Below, in pieces: positions 29,960 through 34,794 of a stretch of 34,794 nucleotides of DNA (its first letter is position 1; each line of letters opens with the position of its first letter). The notes below the pieces were generated by a model that saw only the letters and a list, made by a program, of their open reading frames with translations, was not told the origin of the DNA and ran no database searches. The stretch comes from DATMQA01 sp035566895 (lineage in GTDB: Bacteria; Verrucomicrobiota; Verrucomicrobiia; Limisphaerales; UBA8199). A program made the translations under genes and the position numbers. The stretch covers positions 1-34,794 of the forward strand of contig DATMQA010000053.1 in the NCBI GenBank assembly GCA_035566895.1, read 5' to 3'.

Positions 29960-31558
29960 TTATTTCCCGATGGTCGCGTTGATGGCTTTCAACTGGAGCG
30001 GCTTGTTGACCACCAGTTGGGAGGCGGAAAACGAGTTGTAGGAACCGGCTTTGAAGATCAGGGTCGTACCGTTCGCCGCCTTGGCGATGCCTTCCTCGAT
30101 GTTCTGGTAGGGCGACCCGGGCGAGCCGCTGCCCGAGCCGCCCGCGCCGACAAAGCGCACGACATCTTTCGGCGCAATGCGCGTGATGTGGCTCAGGTTG
30201 TTCGTCAGACCTCTGGGCACCAGGTCCAGTGAATACAAACCATCCGCGTTGCCTGACCAACCCATGTTCATATTGAACTGCCACGGACTGGTTCCTTGAT
30301 TGTACCCGTAAATAACCCAGCCATGGCCGGTACCGGTTATGTCAAATCCGGCCATGATGAGCGGCCGCTCCCATTGAATCTCCTCGACCATTTTGTTTAC
30401 ATCCAGCGAGTTGTCCGTGGCATCGGAATCGTAGCGGAAATGTTGACTCAGGGCCCCGGGAATGCTGGATGGGTCGGAAGCTGACCCGGAAAGCCCATAG
30501 TCCATGTTCAACGACATGCCGGCGTGGAAGGATAATCTGGCGACTTCCGCGCCGCCGGCGTCGGGCGGGTCGTTATTGATGTCTTTCATCACGCCCCAAT
30601 TATAAGTCGCGGCGCCGAAGTCGGCGGAAACAGCGGTTTGCTGATCCTGCATGGAGTTGTAAAGGGATTGCACCGCGCCCTGGAAACTGGAGTTGTTGGT
30701 GATTGTCTTGGCCGCGGCCAGCAGGCTTGCATCCCACGAACCCGTGAGCGAAAGCGTGCCTGCGGACCACCAGAGCCGGCCTCCGGACCAATTCGCCGGT
30801 ATCATCGGGTTGATGTCGAGCGATGTCGTCAGGGTCATACTGGTCGAGCGGAAGTGATACGTTTCGCTGGCCGTGCCGACGCCCGTATAGGGCCAGCGCC
30901 AGTAATACAACACCTGCGCCAGGGCGGTGGCCCCGCAGCCCACCAGGCAATGGTTGTCGGCGCCGGCAGGGATTGCAGGCACCGCCGGACAATCGTCGTT
31001 GTAGGGCGAGCCCTGGCCCCACTTGGAAGTCAACGGGAGCTGAAGCTGTGACTGCACCAGGTTCGGCATCGGTCCCGACGGGGAAGGCCCGGGGGGTGGC
31101 GTGTCGGTTATGAGGTTCGCCCACAGCGCCGCGCGCTCGTCCAAGGCAGCCTGGTGGAGCTTGAGCCGGGGATTCCCTGTCGCTTTGAGTCCTTTCAAAT
31201 ATTCCAAGCGGTCGGCAATCTCCTGCAGGATCACCTGGCAACCGGGGTTCTGCGGGTCATAGCTCCCCTGCGGACAGTACCAATAGACGGGCAGCACGAC
31301 CGAGTCGGCGCCCGCCAGGCAATAGCCTCCCTTGGCAAATTGGATCACATAAGCCGCGGTGACGCCGTTGCGCACATAGGGCTCGACGCTCTCAATCACA
31401 GCATCCGGCCGCCGCTGCGCTGTGACATGGTGGACCCAGGTTTCGACGGCTTTCCGCACCTCGGCTTCGTGAAAAGGAGCGGCGGAAGCCGATGGCACAA
31501 ACAGTCCGGTTAAGAGGAGGAGTCCCAGCGTTGCCACGAGCCTGGAACGGCCGCTCAT
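29960..31558 (-). CDS. Secreted C10-family (streptopain-like) cysteine peptidase, 3' truncated
   Basis: A 532-aa exported peptidase. A signal peptide (about 1-26, cut after PSASA) precedes an N-terminal prodomain (about 27-150) and a Pro-rich linker. The C10 catalytic domain has Cys208 in VGCGATALAQVLYYW and His412 in GTGHGWVIYGYN, then NMGWSGNADGLYSLD. From about 470 a GSGSPGSPYQNIEEGI segment begins a right-handed beta-helix repeat (IFKAGSYN, VVNKPLQLKA) that stops after barely one coil. This suggests loss of a longer C-terminal helix domain at the junction with the OsmC remnant. I chose ATG 31558, directly before the signal peptide; in-frame ATGs at 31741 and 31798 would add residues encoded by an inverted repeat. 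Confidence 0.82.
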   Translation of the reverse strand: MSGRSRLVATLGLLLLTGLFVPSASAAPFHEAEVRKAVETWVHHVTAQRRPDAVIESVEPYVRNGVTAAYVIQFAKGGYCLAGADSVVLPVYWYCPQGSYDPQNPGCQVILQEIADRLEYLKGLKATGNPRLKLHQAALDERAALWANLITDTPPPGPSPSGPMPNLVQSQLQLPLTSKWGQGSPYNDDCPAVPAIPAGADNHCLVGCGATALAQVLYYWRWPYTGVGTASETYHFRSTSMTLTTSLDINPMIPANWSGGRLWWSAGTLSLTGSWDASLLAAAKTITNNSSFQGAVQSLYNSMQDQQTAVSADFGAATYNWGVMKDINNDPPDAGGAEVARLSFHAGMSLNMDYGLSGSASDPSSIPGALSQHFRYDSDATDNSLDVNKMVEEIQWERPLIMAGFDITGTGHGWVIYGYNQGTSPWQFNMNMGWSGNADGLYSLDLVPRGLTNNLSHITRIAPKDVVRFVGAGGSGSGSPGSPYQNIEEGIAKAANGTTLIFKAGSYNSFSASQLVVNKPLQLKAINATIGK

Positions 31559-31696
31559 TAACACCGCGGCTTTAGCCCGGTGGAGTAAGGCGATGGCGAA
31601 CGTGAGCCGGTTCAATTGGCGTTGGCTGACAAACTGTTGAAACCGTTGCCACGGACCGAGCGCTCCCACCCACCGGGCTAAAGCCGTGATGTTAAT
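31557..31696. repeat. 27-bp inverted repeat element (GGCTTTAGCCCGGTGG word)
   Basis: Arms 31557-31583 (ATTAACACCGCGGCTTTAGC...) and 31670-31696 (...GGCTAAAGCCGTGATGTTAAT) match at 25 of 27 positions in inverted orientation around an 86-bp centre. The left arm overlaps the proposed start codon of the peptidase. The arm head TCATTAACACC recurs at 34407-34417, so the two elements may be related. Confidence 0.75.
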
Positions 31697-31763
31697 GAGA
31701 GTGCGCGGCGTGTGAAATATCCTGGTTACTTGCCGTTTCATAGGTTGCTCTCCCGATCGGTCC

Positions 31764-33743
31764 TTACTGCAGTGTGACCAGCACCAGCACGGTGCCACGG
31801 CCTTCCTCGAGACCGGTCATGGCTTTGCCCAGGATGGCTCCTTGCGCCTGGCCGTGGTCGGTCACTTTCATCGCATGCCCGGGCGTGGCCGAAGTGGTGA
31901 CCAGGTCGCCGGGACGAATCGCCCCGTTGCTGGCGTCCGCCAGCACATAAACCCGGCCGCTGAGCGCGACATTCCTCCCCCCATCGTTGACGCCTTCCTG
32001 GTGCATCGAAATGCCGGGTTGAATCCCATCAGCTCCGCTGACGACGCCGGCGACGCGCGTGTCATAAGCCTCGGTGCTCAATTTGAGTTTGCCGGGATGC
32101 TGTGGATCGATGACCACGACGGCGCCTTTGGGGATTTCGTCCTCGGCCATGTCAAACGGTTCGGCCAGGTCGCACCCGCCGCGGATAGTGAGGGTGCAGA
32201 CACTGAGGTTTCCGCCGAAGAATCCTGCCCCTCCGCCGGTGACGTTGAACACGCAATTGCCATTCTCCGCAAACCACGCGTGCGTCCTCGAGGAGCTGAG
32301 GTTGCTTTCAAACGTCGCGGCGCCGAACGGTTGCAGGTCGCCGCCAAAGACGCCCACACCGGTGCCATCGTCGTAAATATTGAGGGCGTTGCCGTGCCAG
32401 TCGCCCGCGTCACCCAGGTAGGTACGGGATATCCAAGTCGAGATCGTCTGGCCGGATGCGAGGCCGATGCCGGCCCAATGCGACCCGCCACCATCCTGCC
32501 GTTGCATGTCGTAATCGACCGAGAATCCGTTCTGGCCGAAGACATGAAAACGGTTCGGGCTGAAGCTGGAGGCCTGGCTGGGGTATGAACTCCAGACGAA
32601 CGACCCGTCATGCGCGGCGTTGGCGGCGTAGCCCGCCGCCAGGCTGGACTTGCCGGCCGCCACGTTGCGGTAGCCGCCCGGCACCGCCGAGTAGGTCCCT
32701 TGCGCACTGTTCTCGACTCCGCCTCCGACACTGGCATAGAAACCCGTTTGATTCGGCGCGTAGCCGGCCATATTGAGGTACCCGCCCGCGATCGTGGCAT
32801 AGGTACCGTAGCGGATGAAGTTACCCGCCCCGCCGCCGATGGCTCCGAAGTTACCGGCGATTTGGTTAGGATTGTTCCCCGACAATCCTCCGGACAGATA
32901 ACCGCCGCCGGCGATGGTCACGCCCACGGCGCCGTTGAGCGCCTGGTTGCCGTAGTAGCCGCCAATCAGGTTGATCGAGGTCGAGCCCGATTTTGTGATC
33001 GGGTTGAAATAACCCGAATACTCAAGGCGCAGCGCGCGCGAGCTGTCCGCCCACAATTCCAGGGGCTGGTTGTCGGTCGTGCCCAGGAAATTCACGCCCG
33101 GCGTCGTGCCGGCGTTGCCGGTCAGGGACCAACCCCCTCCACCCAGGCTCGTGCCAAGCGTGATGGTGTTGCCATTGGGCGTCACGGTGACAGTCCCGTC
33201 CCCTTGCAGCTTCACGTCGTCAAACAAGCCGTTCAGGGATTTTACGACTTGTCCCCCGGCAATCTTTCCGGCGGTGACAGAGTTGTCCTGCAGGCCCGCT
33301 GTCCCGACGGAGCTGGCCTGGACGCCACCGGCGGTGAGTGCTGTCCCGGCCGTCCCGGCATACAGCGCGTAAGGCACTGGCCGTATCTGGATGCGCGGAC
33401 TCTGGATTTGGTAAGGGTTGCTGTCGCCGTTCACGCGAAAGCCGACTTCGAGCCAATACGCGTTGCCATCGAATTTAAAGTTGGCGAAGTCCACGCTGGT
33501 GGAGAACAGACCATTGTTTACGGTTACCGGCGCCTGAACGGACGTCGCCAGCGCATTGCCGCCGCTCGAGACATCGAAGAGCTGAAACTGGATGTCGTAC
33601 TGGCCGCTGAGCGCCTTTTTGTTATTGTCGGTCAGGTAACCCTGAAAATTAAACGCCGTCCCCATGGGCGAGACGGCCCAGGCCAGGTGCGCCGCGGCCA
33701 GGACGGCCAGCATCGCGATGGTGAGTTTCGAATAGGTGCGCAT
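31764..33743 (-). CDS. Secreted surface protein with YadA-like head repeats
   Basis: A 659-aa exported protein with a signal peptide (about 1-23, ending AHLAWA). Residues 30-130 form a beta-rich N-terminal domain (FNFQGYLTDNNKKALSGQYD). Residues about 240-390 carry Gly/Asn/Ala-rich head repeats of the trimeric-adhesin style (TIAGGGYLSGG, AIGGGAGNFIRYGTYATIAG, ASVGGGVENSAQGTYSAVPG, SSLAAGYAANA). The C-terminal 150 residues (CDLAEPFDMAEDEIPKGAVV ... VLVLVTLQ) form a conserved globular domain, not a membrane barrel. It therefore lacks the anchor of true trimeric autotransporters and must be released or attached otherwise. Function is probably structural or adhesive, an inference. It is co-oriented with the peptidase downstream. 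Confidence 0.8.
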   Translation of the reverse strand: MRTYSKLTIAMLAVLAAAHLAWAVSPMGTAFNFQGYLTDNNKKALSGQYDIQFQLFDVSSGGNALATSVQAPVTVNNGLFSTSVDFANFKFDGNAYWLEVGFRVNGDSNPYQIQSPRIQIRPVPYALYAGTAGTALTAGGVQASSVGTAGLQDNSVTAGKIAGGQVVKSLNGLFDDVKLQGDGTVTVTPNGNTITLGTSLGGGGWSLTGNAGTTPGVNFLGTTDNQPLELWADSSRALRLEYSGYFNPITKSGSTSINLIGGYYGNQALNGAVGVTIAGGGYLSGGLSGNNPNQIAGNFGAIGGGAGNFIRYGTYATIAGGYLNMAGYAPNQTGFYASVGGGVENSAQGTYSAVPGGYRNVAAGKSSLAAGYAANAAHDGSFVWSSYPSQASSFSPNRFHVFGQNGFSVDYDMQRQDGGGSHWAGIGLASGQTISTWISRTYLGDAGDWHGNALNIYDDGTGVGVFGGDLQPFGAATFESNLSSSRTHAWFAENGNCVFNVTGGGAGFFGGNLSVCTLTIRGGCDLAEPFDMAEDEIPKGAVVVIDPQHPGKLKLSTEAYDTRVAGVVSGADGIQPGISMHQEGVNDGGRNVALSGRVYVLADASNGAIRPGDLVTTSATPGHAMKVTDHGQAQGAILGKAMTGLEEGRGTVLVLVTLQ

Positions 33744-33805
33744 GTTAATTCCTTTTTATTGTTGGTTGAATTATTGAAGTGCGTAAATCTGGTCGGGCAC
33801 GGGCG

Positions 33806-34345
33806 TCATGGGTGTCGCAAGCGATAATAGCGGTTGCCTGGCACCAGCGGCAGAGTGGCGGTGTTGTCAGCTCCGTTCACCACCACCCGAGGGCTCACAT
33901 CCGTCCAGTTGGCTGAATCGCCAAGAGTCGGGGTTTCCTGCAACACCCAGCCCGTGGCGGAGGCAGGCCAAAGGACGACGACCGAATTCGCGCCGGCGCG
34001 CGCGATGCGCAGGATTGGCGGCGCTACGGGTTCGACGTTCTCAACGATACCCTCAAACCCGGCTACTACCGCGTAGTTGTCGCCATAGGTCCCGCCGCCG
34101 AACGGCTCGCCGACGGTTGCATTCAAAATATAATTCCCACCCGCGCTGGTGCCGCCGCCCGCAGCCACCGCCGACCAGCCGAGGTTAATACCCTGCGCCA
34201 CCAGGAGGCGGGGAATCAGAAAACACGCCGCGCACAGCACGGAGCGCGACCACGAGAGGATTCGCGAGCGGGCGCCGGTGCAGGCGAAGGGCCGGGCCTT
34301 CACGCGGTCCCAGCCTTTGGCATCCGTTGGCAAGTGCTGTTTCAT
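33806..34345 (-). CDS. Small secreted protein with WSxVxGGG beta motif
   Basis: A 179-aa protein with a hydrophobic export segment at about 34-50 after a long basic N-terminus. Then comes INLGWSAVAAGGGTSAGGNY with NATVGEP and NYAVVAGFEG, a beta-rich motif, and a C-terminal region (VVLWPASATGWVLQETPTLG ... GNRYYRLRHP). Proteins of this pattern often accompany large secreted proteins in Verrucomicrobiota (memory, not searched). There are no catalytic residues I can identify. It is 62 bp upstream of the YadA-like head protein on the same strand and may be its operon partner. Confidence 0.7.
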   Translation of the reverse strand: MKQHLPTDAKGWDRVKARPFACTGARSRILSWSRSVLCAACFLIPRLLVAQGINLGWSAVAAGGGTSAGGNYILNATVGEPFGGGTYGDNYAVVAGFEGIVENVEPVAPPILRIARAGANSVVVLWPASATGWVLQETPTLGDSANWTDVSPRVVVNGADNTATLPLVPGNRYYRLRHP

Positions 34346-34406
34346 ATGTTCGAATGGATACGATTAGCGGGGGAAGGTCTTGCAAAAAATCGGCACAAGC
34401 CGGTTT

Positions 34407-34450
34407 TCATTAACACCCCGTTTTAACGGGGTGTACCGCGCCGGTAATGA
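34407..34450. repeat. Nested palindrome TCATTA-(ACACCCCGTT/AACGGGGTGT)-TAATGA
   Basis: A perfect 10-bp stem with a TT loop (34413-34434) is flanked by TCATTA (34407-34412) and TAATGA (34445-34450). A second small palindrome (CCCTTTCAAGGG) follows near 34459. The outer sequence resembles the arm ends of the 31557-31696 element. It lies upstream of the 179-aa secreted protein. Confidence 0.65.
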
Positions 34451-34610
34451 TCTCCTAACCCTTTCAAGGGCTTCCTCCCCTACCCCGCCACCACTGCTCA
34501 AATTTCTGTCGGATTCTTCGAGCCGTGGGCAGAGGAACAACTATCCTGGCAATGGTTTGGAGGCGGTTTCCAGCTCGCCCCGGAGTGCGGCTGTCCGCAG
34601 CCTGCAGCCA

Positions 34611-34794
34611 CCCCGCATGAGCTGCGAGGTTGGACCTTGCCGAGACTCCCCATTCGTCCCTGAATACCGCGGCCCAGCCGCGAATGCCTAAAATCGCACC
34701 GAAATTCCCCCGTGTAACCGGTAGTCCGGCACACTCTGAAAGAAGTTATTGGCGATGCGCAACGGCAGGTCGATCCCGGCGTTGGCGCTGAAAC
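34611..34794. repeat. 184-bp direct repeat, copy B (continues past window)
   Basis: Same sequence as 29186-29369, gap-free, with identity over the last roughly 125 bp. It is truncated by the window end. Together the two copies bracket 5.4 kb that contain the truncated peptidase, the head-repeat protein and the small secreted protein. Confidence 0.9.
34688..34794 (-). CDS. Outer-membrane beta-barrel/transporter-like protein, C-terminal end only
   Basis: The last 34 codons of a minus-strand gene whose body lies beyond the window. The product ends in a GGISVRF strand with terminal Phe, as in many outer-membrane barrels. It is identical to the end of the fragment at 29263-29610 and is the likely parent of that duplicate. 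Confidence 0.65.
   Translation of the reverse strand, partial: FSANAGIDLPLRIANNFFQSVPDYRLHGGISVRF

Noticed and set aside
29669..30232. A 187-codon plus-strand frame
   Set aside because: Only about 34 codons resemble OsmC; the rest is antisense to the peptidase gene. The OsmC part is reported as a remnant.
31559..31798. Longer N-terminus for the C10 peptidase (ATG 31741 or 31798)
   Set aside because: It would place 61-80 residues, encoded by an inverted repeat, before a good signal peptide, and the longest form overlaps the upstream gene.
34498..34734. A 78-codon minus-strand frame (RHSRLGRGIQGRMGSLGK type)
   Set aside because: It lies in the diverged flank of the direct repeat and overlaps the partial barrel gene in another frame. 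It looks like repeat-derived spurious coding.

Overview
This window looks like a chromosomal segment of a GC-rich, free-living member of the Verrucomicrobiota (Pedosphaera/Limisphaera-like). That is an inference from protein flavour (PP2C-kinase fusion, secreted proteins with YadA-like head repeats, GxxExxY remnant), from the wealth of intergenic inverted repeats, and from the lack of strong Shine-Dalgarno sequences. No database search was possible. Ordinary chromosomal genes dominate: aspS, accA, glnA, zwf-pgl, rmlACDB and two tRNAs. I see no prophage, plasmid, CRISPR array or intact insertion sequence.

Layout. 1-2.3 kb: an APC-family permease with a very large extracytoplasmic insertion. 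2.5-4.3 kb: a membrane-anchored PP2C phosphatase/Ser-Thr kinase fusion. 4.4-6.3 kb: a KdpE-like regulator and a KdpD-like kinase without the N-terminal sensor half, on the minus strand. 6.4-12.2 kb: a nitrogen block with a cytidylate-kinase-like protein, a divergent P-II paralogue, a canonical P-II, AmtB, GlnA and a convergent uncharacterised 177-aa protein. Matches to the sigma-54 consensus (GG-N10-GC) lie upstream of the canonical P-II/amtB pair, upstream of glnA and upstream of the APC permease, suggesting a shared nitrogen regulon. 12.3-13.1 kb: a DUF554 membrane protein. 13.2-16.8 kb: the complete dTDP-L-rhamnose pathway (rmlA, C, D, B). 16.8-20.2 kb: a DHH phosphoesterase, an SDR resembling fructuronate reductases and a LarA-type nickel-pincer racemase. 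20.3-25.8 kb: aspS, tRNA-Pro(CGG), trmB, a small four-helix membrane protein, a class I mannose-6-phosphate isomerase and accA. 26.3-28.8 kb: pgl and zwf, the oxidative pentose-phosphate entry. 28.8-34.8 kb: a rearranged accessory region with tRNA-Leu(CAA), fragments of an acyltransferase, an outer-membrane-type protein and an OsmC protein, then a truncated C10 cysteine peptidase and two secreted surface proteins. It is bracketed by a 184-bp direct repeat that runs off the window end.

The most unusual signal is not a gene. Most gene junctions carry short intergenic elements built from a degenerate 7-9-bp word repeated quasi-periodically, often with an inverted copy so that the whole can fold into a long hairpin. 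At least ten such tracts or inverted-repeat elements, with different words, occur in 35 kb. They hug and sometimes overlap start and stop codons (rmlD, DUF554, peptidase, zwf). One carries a remnant of a GxxExxY-family gene between 27-bp inverted repeats, and one has apparently been read into the C-terminus of glucose-6-phosphate dehydrogenase.
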